From Nostoc sp. HK-01 (GTDB lineage: Bacteria > Cyanobacteriota > Cyanobacteriia > Cyanobacteriales > Nostocaceae), in contig AP018318.1 in assembly GCA_003990705.1 (NCBI GenBank), positions 2,979,501 through 3,043,500 of the forward strand: 64,000 nt of DNA. Reading direction: 5' to 3'. This document shows, in pieces, positions 44,557 to 53,087 of the stretch. The stretch's first letter is position 1; each line of letters begins with the position of its first letter. The notes under the pieces are model-generated. The model was not told the DNA's origin. It saw only the letters and a list, made by a program, of their open reading frames with translations, and searched no databases. A program made the translations under genes and the position numbers.

Positions 44557-45504
44557 ATGACTAAAATTATTGTTACAGGAGCAGCAGGCTTTATTGGTTC
44601 TCACATTACAGAAGTGCTGTTACAACAAGGAGAAGAAGTAATCGGTATCGATGAATTTAATGATTACTACGATCCAATATTAAAACGTAAGAACATTGCT
44701 TACTTAAGTTGCTGGTCTAACTTTAAATTAATTGAAGGAAATATTCAGTTTTTAGATTGGCAAACCTTACTCAAAGATGTAGAAATTATTTACCATCAGG
44801 CAGCACAAGCAGGAGTTAGGGCTAGTTGGGGTGAAGGTTTCCGTGCTTATACTGAACGCAATATCAACTCTACACAAGTTTTGTTAGAAGCAGCCAAGGA
44901 TGCGAAAAAACTTAAAAGGTTAGTATTTGCTTCGACATCTAGCGTTTATGGTGATGCAGAAACTTTACCCACTCATGAAAGTATTTGCCCTCATCCTGTT
45001 TCACCCTATGGCATTACTAAGTTAGCCGCAGAACGGTTGTGTGGACTGTATCAGAAAAACTTTAATGTGCCGATTGTGGCATTACGCTATTTTACAGTTT
45101 ACGGGCCGAGACAGCGCCCAGATATGGCATTTCATAAATTTTTCAAAGCTATTTTGCAGGATGAAGCAATTCCGATTTATGGGGATGGACAGCAAACGCG
45201 GGACTTTACATTTGTGAGTGATGTTGTTGCGGCAAATTTGGCTGCGGCGAGTGAAGCATCAGCAGTAGGTAAAATTTTAAACATTGGTGGTGGTAGCCGA
45301 GTTGTGTTAACAGAAGTTTTGGACACAATGGCAGAAATTGTTGGTCAGCCTATTAAGAAAAACTACATTGAAAAAGCAATGGGAGATGCACGCCACACTG
45401 CGGCCGATATATCCCAAGCCCAGAAAATTTTGGGATATCAGCCGCAAGTTTCTCTGAGGGAGGGATTGACACAAGAATGGCAGTGGGTGAAGGGATTATA
45501 TTAA
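44557..45504 (+). CDS. NAD-dependent epimerase/dehydratase (UDP-glucuronate epimerase-like)
   Basis: 315 residues, extended SDR fold: VTGAAGFIGSHITEVLL (NAD binding), DEFNDYYDPILKRKNIA, FASTSSVYGDA, and the catalytic SPYGITKLAAERL (YxxxK). FTVYGPRQRPDMAFHKF is typical of UDP-glucuronate 4-epimerase/UDP-galactose 4-epimerase relatives. Supplies sugar nucleotides for envelope polysaccharide. Monocistronic, preceded by AGGTAAATAGAG. Confidence 0.9.
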   Translation: MTKIIVTGAAGFIGSHITEVLLQQGEEVIGIDEFNDYYDPILKRKNIAYLSCWSNFKLIEGNIQFLDWQTLLKDVEIIYHQAAQAGVRASWGEGFRAYTERNINSTQVLLEAAKDAKKLKRLVFASTSSVYGDAETLPTHESICPHPVSPYGITKLAAERLCGLYQKNFNVPIVALRYFTVYGPRQRPDMAFHKFFKAILQDEAIPIYGDGQQTRDFTFVSDVVAANLAAASEASAVGKILNIGGGSRVVLTEVLDTMAEIVGQPIKKNYIEKAMGDARHTAADISQAQKILGYQPQVSLREGLTQEWQWVKGLY

Positions 45505-45638
45505 ATGAGCAAGATTTGGATGTAATGCGATCGCATTTTAGGAGTGAAAGTCACAAATCTCTGAAAACTCCAGCGATCGCTTTTTTGTTGATATGCGATC
45601 GCTGTATCTTAGAAGCATTATTCTTAGGTCAGGCGTAG

Positions 45639-45666
45639 GTTGGGTTGAGGCTTTGCGAAACCCAAC
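45639..45666. terminator. Hairpin between convergent epimerase and CHAT genes
   Basis: GTTGGGTT (45639-45646) pairs with AACCCAAC (45659-45666) around a 12-base loop, between two convergent stops. Dispersed palindrome of the type also seen at 20714. The surrounding 180 bases also hold three HIP1 octamers. Confidence 0.45.
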
Positions 45667-45686
45667 ATTTTCAGGATTTTATTGGA

Positions 45687-48221
45687 TTACGCTTCGCCAA
45701 TTAGTGTAAAAGCTGCCCAGTTGACTGGTAGAGAATTTTCTTTAATTCTAGTTAGCATAGCTTGGCGTAATGCTTGGGCTTTATCTGGATTTTTTTGCAG
45801 ATGTTGATAAAACTCCCTCATAAGTAACTGGGAATCTTCATCGGGAATTACCCACAGGGAAACTAACACACTGGAAACACCAGCAGAAATTATCGAACGC
45901 GATAAACCAATCACACCATCACCCGTGATGCGTCCCCGTCCAGTTTGGCAAGCACTGATCACAAATAATTCGGCTTGCAGTTTTAAATCTAATATTTCTT
46001 CAGCAGTGAGTAAGCCATTACCTGTTTCTTGTTGATTTTTTGGGTTTGGTGCTAATGCAATCCAACTTCCTAAACCGCGAGTATCATCAGCCCATCCGTG
46101 AGTTGCTAAATGGATGATTCGGGCTTTTGGCAGCAGTTTTAAAATTTGGTTTTTGGTTGCATCTTTACCGATGATGGCTTTGGTATTTAATAGCCGCGCA
46201 ATTTCTTTTGCTTCGATTTCTGCATGAGGTAAATCTTCTAATTGTTCTGGTTTGTCCCCAGGTTTGTAAGCGACACGGGGCATGATGGGATTACCAACAA
46301 CTAAGGCATTTTGATTTGATGTGTTTCGTGTTTGGATGCGTTGTTTATGAGTTAAATCTAATACTTGAATTGACGGTGCGGTGAGGATAGTGTGTTTTTC
46401 AATGAGGTATTTATTGTCTGCATCTTTTAAGGACGGGAACGGCACAAAAAATAATGATGCTTGAGGGATGAAAATAACATGGGCGTTAGGGTCTTTGGGT
46501 AATTCTTGAGCGATTGGTTGAATGAGAATTTCATGGAGTTGCTGTAGGGGTTTTTTCCAAAGACGAGTGTTAGTGCCAAGAATACTTTTAACTAAATTTG
46601 CCAAACTGGTGTTTTGTTTTTGCCACAATGGTTTAAGGTCTTGGCGATGAAATTTTACTTCACCGTTAGGTTTGATTACCCAAGTATAAAGTTCTGATTC
46701 TTGGCTTTTTAGTTTACCTTCTACTTTAAATTCATCGTCAATAATTGAGTACTGCACCAAGGTAGAGTTCTGCTGTTTGGCAATTTGTTTCATCTCGGCT
46801 ATTGTTGGTGCGGAGAGCGATTTCATCTGGCTGTTGTCTTTATTCAAGCGAGATGATAGTAACTCCACAAAAGCCCTAGCACGACCGCGTTCTGATATTT
46901 CTAAAGCTGCATCGCTTTTATTTTGAGCTATGAGAACTTGTTGTAAAGTATTGTAGATATCTCTTTGCGTTTCAAAAATTGAGACTTTATTTGGATCAGC
47001 TAATCTTTTATCTCGCAGAGATTCATAAACCTGAATTCCCCTATACAGCGTTTTCTCTGCGGCGGCGAGATTACCAGATTTGTAGAGAGTAAGTCCTAGA
47101 TTGTTTAAACCTAGACCCTCACCAAGACGGTCTTTGATTTCACGGGCGATCGCTAAGTGTTGCTGTTGGGATTCAATTGCTTTTGGGTAGTCTCCTAAAG
47201 ACTGGTAAGCAAGACCGAGATTTCCTAGTGCATTACCCTCACCCAAACGGTCTTGGATTTTACGGGCGATCTTTAAACTCTGCTGCTGGTAGTATATGGC
47301 TGTGGCGTAGTTTCCTCGTGAATAGTAAGCATTGCCAAGATTCCCCAGTGCTGCACCCTCGCCTTCACGATCTTTGATTTCACGAGCGATCTCTAATCTC
47401 TGCTGCTGGTATTCAATGGCTTTGGGGTAATCTCCCAAAGACTGGTAAGCATTGCCTAGATTCCCCAGTGCATGACTCTCACCCAAACGGTCTTGGATTT
47501 CTTTTTTGATCTTTAAACTCTGCCGCTGGTAGTCAATGGCTTTGGGGTAATCTCCTAAAGAATCGTAAGCAAGACCGAGATTCCCCAGTGATTGTCCCTC
47601 ACCCAAACGGTCTTTGATTTCACGGGCGATCTCTAAACTCTGCTGCTGGTAGTCAATGGCTTTGGCGTATTCTCCCAAAGCCCAGTAAGCAAGACCGAGA
47701 TTCCCCAGTAATTGTTCTTCACCCAAACGGTCTTTAATTTCACGGATGATCGCTAAACTCTGCTGCTGGTAGTCAATGGCTTTGGCGTATTCTCCTAAAG
47801 AATAGTAAACATTACCGAGATTCCCCAGTGCTGCACCCTCACCTTTACGGTCTTTAATTTCACGGGCGATCACTAAGTGTTGCTGTTGGTATTCAATGGC
47901 TTTGGGGTAGTCTCCCAAAGTCTGGTAAGCAACACCGAGATTCCCCAGAGCTTTACCCTCACCCTTAAGGTCTTTTATCTCTCGGTAAATAACTAGTGCT
48001 TGTTTCCAAGATTTTAATGCTGCTTCAATTTGACTGATTTGAAATTGCTGGCGACCTTGCTGTAACAGTTCATCTGCTTGGGCTTTGCGTGGGTCTGGGG
48101 TTTGTGCTGAAGCGACTAAGTTGGAGTTGAGGAGAAAGTTGAGTTTGGGTAAATCTAAGTTGATGCTGAGGGTTGCAGTCAGCAAGGCGATAAGGGCATA
48201 TTTGCAGAGTTTGAAGTGCAT
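45687..48221 (-). CDS. Exported TPR-CHAT protein
   Basis: 844 residues. N-terminal signal or anchor (YALIALLTATLSINLDLP, about 8-25) and an ASAQ-like cleavage site. One divergent TPR is followed by seven near-identical 40-residue TPRs (about 80-360; LGNLGLAYQSLGDYPKAI motif), then a last divergent one. The C-terminal CHAT domain (about 560-844) has the caspase-like dyad: His in IHLATHGWADD and Cys in FVISACQTGRG. CHAT proteases of this secreted TPR type are frequent in cyanobacteria; substrate unknown. The repeats are encoded by 120-bp DNA units with high identity, a sign of recent expansion. Confidence 0.9.
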   Translation of the reverse strand: MHFKLCKYALIALLTATLSINLDLPKLNFLLNSNLVASAQTPDPRKAQADELLQQGRQQFQISQIEAALKSWKQALVIYREIKDLKGEGKALGNLGVAYQTLGDYPKAIEYQQQHLVIAREIKDRKGEGAALGNLGNVYYSLGEYAKAIDYQQQSLAIIREIKDRLGEEQLLGNLGLAYWALGEYAKAIDYQQQSLEIAREIKDRLGEGQSLGNLGLAYDSLGDYPKAIDYQRQSLKIKKEIQDRLGESHALGNLGNAYQSLGDYPKAIEYQQQRLEIAREIKDREGEGAALGNLGNAYYSRGNYATAIYYQQQSLKIARKIQDRLGEGNALGNLGLAYQSLGDYPKAIESQQQHLAIAREIKDRLGEGLGLNNLGLTLYKSGNLAAAEKTLYRGIQVYESLRDKRLADPNKVSIFETQRDIYNTLQQVLIAQNKSDAALEISERGRARAFVELLSSRLNKDNSQMKSLSAPTIAEMKQIAKQQNSTLVQYSIIDDEFKVEGKLKSQESELYTWVIKPNGEVKFHRQDLKPLWQKQNTSLANLVKSILGTNTRLWKKPLQQLHEILIQPIAQELPKDPNAHVIFIPQASLFFVPFPSLKDADNKYLIEKHTILTAPSIQVLDLTHKQRIQTRNTSNQNALVVGNPIMPRVAYKPGDKPEQLEDLPHAEIEAKEIARLLNTKAIIGKDATKNQILKLLPKARIIHLATHGWADDTRGLGSWIALAPNPKNQQETGNGLLTAEEILDLKLQAELFVISACQTGRGRITGDGVIGLSRSIISAGVSSVLVSLWVIPDEDSQLLMREFYQHLQKNPDKAQALRQAMLTRIKENSLPVNWAAFTLIGEA

Positions 48222-48344
48222 CGCGGTGAGTCGTGGCCAGGGTTAAAGTTTATTTTAATACCACCACAGATTGCCAAAATTAGCCTGAGATTAAAATTCT
48301 ATTTCCTAAATCCGGGATATGGCAAAGTGCTGAGTGAGTCTTTA

Positions 48345-48553
48345 AAAGGATGTTTTAAAAGTCCTATTGTTGGTAGCCAAACATTTTAGATCCCCCTAAA
48401 TCCCCCTTAAAAAGGGGAGCCACTGCGTTGGGCGGGTTTCCCGACTTGAAGCAAGTGGCGTGGACTTTGAAGCATTTCCCCCCTTAAAAAGGGGGGTTAG
48501 GGGGGATCAAGAAGTGCTAATAATCACAACCAACCACTTTTCAAACACCCTCT
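48345..48553. mobile_element. MITE-like element, 209 bp
   Basis: Ends AAAGGATGTTTTAAAAGTCC (48345-48364) and its imperfect inverse CCACTTTTCAAACACCCTCT (48534-48553) act as terminal inverted repeats (about 14 of 20). Inside, a second inverted pair GATCCCCCTAA.../...GGGGGGATC and two CCTTAAAAAGGGG palindromes give a fold-back structure. No coding capacity. Similar ends occur at 30599 and 59673. A non-autonomous element of the kind common in Nostocales. Confidence 0.6.
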
Positions 48554-48555
48554 AA

Positions 48556-48786
48556 GACTCATTCACGAGTATCAAAGACTCATTAATGGAGTTTCAAGAC
48601 TCATTCACGAGTATCAAAGGCTCATTAATGAAGTTCCAAGACTCATTCACGAATATCAAAGGCTCATTAATGGAGTTTCAAGACTCATTCACAAATATCA
48701 AAAGCTCATTAATGGAGTTCCAAGACTCATTCACGAATATCAAAGACTTATTAATGAAGTTCTAATACTCGTTCACAGGGATCAGA
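48556..48786 (+). repeat. Tandem array, five and a half 42-bp units (21-bp half units)
   Basis: Units 48556-48597, 48598-48639, 48640-48681, 48682-48723, 48724-48765 and a partial unit to 48786. Each is two related 21-base halves beginning GACTCATT or GGCTCATT. The array abuts the right end of the MITE. In one plus frame each unit reads DSFTNIKGSLMEFQ with small changes; a second plus frame (RLIHEYQRLINEVP) is also open throughout. Confidence 0.9.
48586..48765 (+). CDS. Possible 59-residue heptad-repeat peptide
   Basis: ATG at 48586 to TAA at 48763-48765 gives 59 residues made wholly of a 14-residue repeat (MEFQDSFTSIKGSLMKFQ, then three more). Hydrophobic residues F, I, L, F fall at 3-4-3-4 spacing, the pattern of a coiled coil. 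An in-frame TAA lies immediately before the array and no ribosome-binding site is seen. It may be expressed, or the periodicity may simply follow from a 21-base unit. Confidence 0.25.
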   Translation: MEFQDSFTSIKGSLMKFQDSFTNIKGSLMEFQDSFTNIKSSLMEFQDSFTNIKDLLMKF

Positions 48787-48884
48787 GTGATTCGCATCAT
48801 GGATAATTGTTTGTGCGATCGCAAATTTTGAGTAACCCCAGAAATACCCACACATCTTGCACTTATAGTATGGCAGAAAACTAA

Positions 48885-51800
48885 TTACTCCCATTCTTGA
48901 AATTCATTGCTGGTGTTGCGAAGTAAGCTATTAATTTGGGTGCGGTGAGTTTCAAAGTTGGCAGCGATATAAATTAGTAAAATACCCAGTAGTAGCCCAA
49001 TTACCCATTTTAAAAACGGGTAATTTAAGCTAAAAATTACTAATTGATAAATGCTAGTAATTAAAAAAGTAGCTGTCCCAACATAGAGAAAAGCGCGAAT
49101 TCGCAAAGCTAATCCGGCAAAAATAGCAATGAGGCTGAAACTTCCGGGAATAAAAACTCTATTTTGATGAAATAACAGCGCCCATCCACAAATGAAACTC
49201 ATACCTATAAGCCGTAAAATGTGACGAGATGATTTATATTCAGGTAGTTTTAGCTGTGGATCAATTTGGGCAATGTACAACAGTGATAATCCACTGGCGG
49301 TGAAATACCACAAAGCATCAGTGAGATTTAATTGGTATAACCATTTAAATAATGCCCAATCAATTAAGGCGACGCTAATATATGTCACCCGGATATTCTC
49401 ACTCACCTTGGCTAAGATGATGTAAAAAGCAGCTACTATTAATAGGGTAATTGGGTAAATTGCTAGTCTGGTTTCCCATAAAATGATTAGTGGCAGAATG
49501 TATGCAGCAAGTTGCCAAGGTCTTTTTGACCAACCCCAATTTTCCCAGGGTAAGCTGTATAAAAAGTAGGCTATTAAACAAGCGATCGCCCCATTCCAAG
49601 GTACTAACGGCCCAGCTATCCACTGTCCTACGGCGGTTTCTCGCCAATAAACCCGCATACCCAATACTTGTAATAAGCCGAGGTAAACCCACATCTCTTC
49701 TGTAGTAATTCTGCCGAAAACACGCGGCGAATTGGTCGTACCTCGTCCTTGGAAGATGGCATACATAATTAATAATGCTCCTGTACCCAAGCCTACAAGG
49801 CGGTTACTGTGAATTGGCTGGGGAATGGCAAGGGTTAATAATACACTACTCCAAGCCCAGTGGAGATGGGCGATACCTTGGATTTCTTGGCGGCTGAGGC
49901 GTAAGTATTGGCTCAACCAAGGTGATAGTCGGCTGTAAACAAGCATGATGCTTGTACCTAATGTTGACATGGCAATTAAGCCATCACCTAATGCACCCCC
50001 TCTAGCTTGGGACATTTGATAGAACAATAGTTCATAAGCAGAAATTGATACGCCAATAATGCCGAAGTACAGCAGAGGTTTGAAATCTGGGTGTCGTCTA
50101 CCTACACCTATGACAATTAATGCGACACCCAAGGTAAATAAACCTGTCCACTCAGTAAAAGTAGTTAAACGCAGTAAAACACTAAATGCGCCATAGACTA
50201 AGGGCAAAATATGTAAACTGCTGGGAAGTTTTTCTGGGTGATATTTTCGTCGCCACCATTCGCCAAACAGTTGGGTGAATAAACCTAAAACGATATTAGC
50301 GATCGCCACTCTAATTGTCGAACGTTCCCCAAAGGCTAATACTTCGGCGATGAATAATTCCACACACCAACCAATAGCGTAAAATGCCCAATTTGTTGGT
50401 TCTCGCCAACTACGATAAGCAATGGCGACTAAAGTAATTGCACTGGCAACTAAATACCAAACTCCTGGGGTGACGGTTGCTTGATAAACTAAGACTGAGT
50501 GTAGTGTCAGGGTTGATAGTACAGTACAACATAAAGCGATCGCCCATTTATCACTAGCTTCTGCATAGATAGCGGCTAATTCATGGTTGCGTTGTTGCAA
50601 TACTTTCCGCATTAACCATAAACTCAAAGTGGCGATCTCACCAACGACTAACCAACCTGCAACAGCGAGACGAGGTAAGCCTGGTATCCCTTCCCACAAC
50701 AGCGCTGCGACAAAACTCAGTCCTAAACCGATGGTAAAGGCGGCAGATCCTTCATTTCTTAAATAGCGGGTATTGAGATACATTACACCCGTACCCACCG
50801 CCAAACCAATAAATCTAGTTTCTGGTAGAAGTATAGTTAAAAACTGCACTGCAAACACAGCCAACCCACTCAATAAAGCCCTGATGGTGCGGGGTTTGCC
50901 TGTGGTGCGACTCGCTAAAAAAGTCAAAGATAAGGGTGTAATTAACCAAATTACGCCCCAATATTGTTTATTAACAGTGGCATCAAAAAATAAACTAAAA
51001 CTGACGATGGATAATACTAACCCGAAATGCCATGCACTACTTTGCCAGCCACCATTGCCGAGACTAAATCCCCATTCTGCTACCATCACAATGGATATAA
51101 CAGTTGCCCAGAGATAATGGGGGAGAGTGGGGAAAAACCAGTCTATTACCGAGAAAAGTGCCAGTAACCCGATGAAGTGAGTTAGGTAGATTAAAGGCGT
51201 GGAAGATGGCGAACGGCGTTTGGTAACAACAATTAAGGTAATGGTAGAAAAAACTAGATTTAGCGATCGCAAAGTAGGATTAATTGTGGCGATGGTCGTT
51301 AAACTAGTGCCAAATAATAGTGCGAGTGCTTCGCCAAAATTCGCCAAATCTCGTTTCTCGGCGTGACGCAAGCGATCGCTCAACCATACCATAAAGATTA
51401 AATAAGGAAATAATGCCACACTCAGCAACGCCCAAGGTTCATTTTGCGCTTGCGTGAGATTTGTGGCAATTGCGATCGTCCATTGTCGCGTTCCTGGTGG
51501 TACTAATCGCCAACCCAGCCAAATTGACTGTAAGCCGATCAAGAAAAGCGCCGCTAAATCAACCTGAAGACTATATCTTTGCAAACGCTGACTGACATAC
51601 CACAAAGCCAAACCACTCACAGCCAAAGCTTGCCCTGGATAATCTGCTACGGCGACAGCCCAACCAAAGAATAGTAAAATACCACCCAAGAGTTCCCAAA
51701 AAGTATTGAGTGCTGGGTGCTGAGTATTAGATACCTCTGCCCCCTGCCTCCTGCCTCCTGCCTCCTGCACCAACCAAGTAATTAACCAACCGCAGACACC

Positions 51801-52733
51801 AATGGCTAAACCCAGTTGCGTAACATTTACCCCAGCAACAAAAACTGCTCGTGACAGCAGTACTATCAACGCATAAACAATAACAGTAGCAAATAAACCC
51901 AGTTGATTTTCGGTGTTGATGCGTTGTTGGCGACGAATGTGATAGACAGTCAGTAGAGTTGTGCCAATCATCGCTGTATATACAGCAATTAAAGGAAAAA
52001 CGTTGATTTTCCAACCCCAATGTAAATAACTCAGCGCCAGAATATTGATGAGTGGTAACTTGCTGATGGGGGAGTTGGGAAAAACTGTACGATTTTTGCA
52101 GAGTAAAACTGTAATGAAGGTTAGGGTAGGCGCAGCGATCGCAACTGTCAACCAATTAAGAGGATTGTGCCACAACCCGAAGCTATCCATTGCCCAAAAA
52201 TTTACAGGCACGAGAAATAAGGTGACAATCAACAATGTCTGAGTTGTTAATCTCAGATTCTCTTGTCTACCAGTCCAAAAGCTTAAACCCCAAAAAGTTA
52301 AAGTATAGGCAAATAACACCCCATACTGTCCCGCAGCCGGAAACCTTTCCCACTGACTCGCAGCTAATACGCCAGAAGATAGTACGACTAAAAATACACC
52401 TAAAAATAGCAGCCAGCGAACACTCAATTCTTCCCCCAGAGATTGCAACATCTGAGTGACAAAATTGGGTTGAGTCGCCTTGACTGGCTGTTGTGGCGAA
52501 TAGGCGATTAATGGTTTTTCTTGTCTTGCAGTTACACCTGCTACCAATGGTTTAGGTTCGACTTGCGGCTGTAACACCACTGTACAGGAGAGATAATCTC
52601 GACACAGCTGCTTAACTTGGGCATCAGAAATCAAACCTAAGCGCAGCCATAAATCCAATCCCTCCAATAGCTGCGGATGGGAGGATGGTAGCGTAATGTT
52701 AATTTTTAACGGGCGCTCTGGAGATGATGACAT
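48885..52733 (-). CDS. Giant polytopic membrane protein, 1282 residues
   Basis: After a soluble N-terminus (1-105), about 35 hydrophobic helices run to the end, starting VRWLLFLGVFLVVLSSGVLA. The N-terminal EGLDLWLRLGLISDAQVKQL recalls the DUF2157 start (compare the gene at 15827), so it may be a giant relative. No catalytic motif is seen. Residues around 320 (EAGGRRQGAEVSNTQHP) come from an STRR repeat inserted in frame at 51737-51771, in a loop between helices. Large membrane proteins of this kind are conserved in cyanobacteria with no known role. Confidence 0.75.
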   Translation of the reverse strand: MSSSPERPLKINITLPSSHPQLLEGLDLWLRLGLISDAQVKQLCRDYLSCTVVLQPQVEPKPLVAGVTARQEKPLIAYSPQQPVKATQPNFVTQMLQSLGEELSVRWLLFLGVFLVVLSSGVLAASQWERFPAAGQYGVLFAYTLTFWGLSFWTGRQENLRLTTQTLLIVTLFLVPVNFWAMDSFGLWHNPLNWLTVAIAAPTLTFITVLLCKNRTVFPNSPISKLPLINILALSYLHWGWKINVFPLIAVYTAMIGTTLLTVYHIRRQQRINTENQLGLFATVIVYALIVLLSRAVFVAGVNVTQLGLAIGVCGWLITWLVQEAGGRRQGAEVSNTQHPALNTFWELLGGILLFFGWAVAVADYPGQALAVSGLALWYVSQRLQRYSLQVDLAALFLIGLQSIWLGWRLVPPGTRQWTIAIATNLTQAQNEPWALLSVALFPYLIFMVWLSDRLRHAEKRDLANFGEALALLFGTSLTTIATINPTLRSLNLVFSTITLIVVTKRRSPSSTPLIYLTHFIGLLALFSVIDWFFPTLPHYLWATVISIVMVAEWGFSLGNGGWQSSAWHFGLVLSIVSFSLFFDATVNKQYWGVIWLITPLSLTFLASRTTGKPRTIRALLSGLAVFAVQFLTILLPETRFIGLAVGTGVMYLNTRYLRNEGSAAFTIGLGLSFVAALLWEGIPGLPRLAVAGWLVVGEIATLSLWLMRKVLQQRNHELAAIYAEASDKWAIALCCTVLSTLTLHSVLVYQATVTPGVWYLVASAITLVAIAYRSWREPTNWAFYAIGWCVELFIAEVLAFGERSTIRVAIANIVLGLFTQLFGEWWRRKYHPEKLPSSLHILPLVYGAFSVLLRLTTFTEWTGLFTLGVALIVIGVGRRHPDFKPLLYFGIIGVSISAYELLFYQMSQARGGALGDGLIAMSTLGTSIMLVYSRLSPWLSQYLRLSRQEIQGIAHLHWAWSSVLLTLAIPQPIHSNRLVGLGTGALLIMYAIFQGRGTTNSPRVFGRITTEEMWVYLGLLQVLGMRVYWRETAVGQWIAGPLVPWNGAIACLIAYFLYSLPWENWGWSKRPWQLAAYILPLIILWETRLAIYPITLLIVAAFYIILAKVSENIRVTYISVALIDWALFKWLYQLNLTDALWYFTASGLSLLYIAQIDPQLKLPEYKSSRHILRLIGMSFICGWALLFHQNRVFIPGSFSLIAIFAGLALRIRAFLYVGTATFLITSIYQLVIFSLNYPFLKWVIGLLLGILLIYIAANFETHRTQINSLLRNTSNEFQEWE
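51737..51771. repeat. STRR inside a coding sequence: five CTGCCTC-type heptamers
   Basis: Five tandem 7-base units (CTGCCCC, CTGCCTC three times, CTGCACC) within the 1282-residue gene. 35 bases plus flanking TGCTGGGTGCTGAG keep the frame open and add a Gly/Arg-rich loop. Confidence 0.8.
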
Positions 52734-52846
52734 AAGCAGCAGCCGTGTAGGTATATACTTAAATCGTGGTTTGGGTAAAGTATATCTTGGCTCAACTTGT
52801 GCCAGTTAGTAGAGCGATCGCTAGAATCTTTTAAGGTGAGTTCGAT

Positions 52847-53060
52847 AAACCTCTCCCCAACCCCTCTGTCTTGAAAAGTTTTGCGCCGGGAAACCCGGAC
52901 GCGCAACGCCAGTTGCTTTATGCCGGGGAACCCGTCCAACGCACTGGCTCAACTTTTCGCTCTGACGCGGAAAGGGGCAGAAGTAATACGCGTTTTCCCA
53001 GAAAAAATAAAGGTTTCAAAGCCTCTCCCCGTTTCGGGGAGAGGTTTGGAGAGGGGTTTT
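52847..53060. mobile_element. MITE-like palindromic element, about 214 bp
   Basis: Begins AAACCTCTCCCCAACCCCTC and ends with the imperfect inverse around GAGAGGTTTGGAGAGGGGTTT. Inside are GCGCCGGGAAACCCGGACGC and GGCGCGG-type palindromes and a direct GCCTCTCCCCGTTTCGGGGA stem. Known cyanobacterial dispersed repeat style. It fills the gap between the giant membrane protein gene and the NifU/Rieske gene; overlapping frames here are not genes. Confidence 0.5.
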
Positions 53061-53087
53061 TAACATCCATCGAACTCATTCCCTTTA

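Noticed and set aside
48501-48800. Second open plus frame through the 42-bp array (RLIHEYQRLINEVP type)
   Set aside because: It has no ATG, GTG or TTG start; its periodicity follows from the 21-base unit. Mentioned under the array only.
51727-52155. 142-codon minus-strand frame inside the giant membrane protein gene
   Set aside because: Alternative frame of the same strand; it includes the STRR and has no domain.
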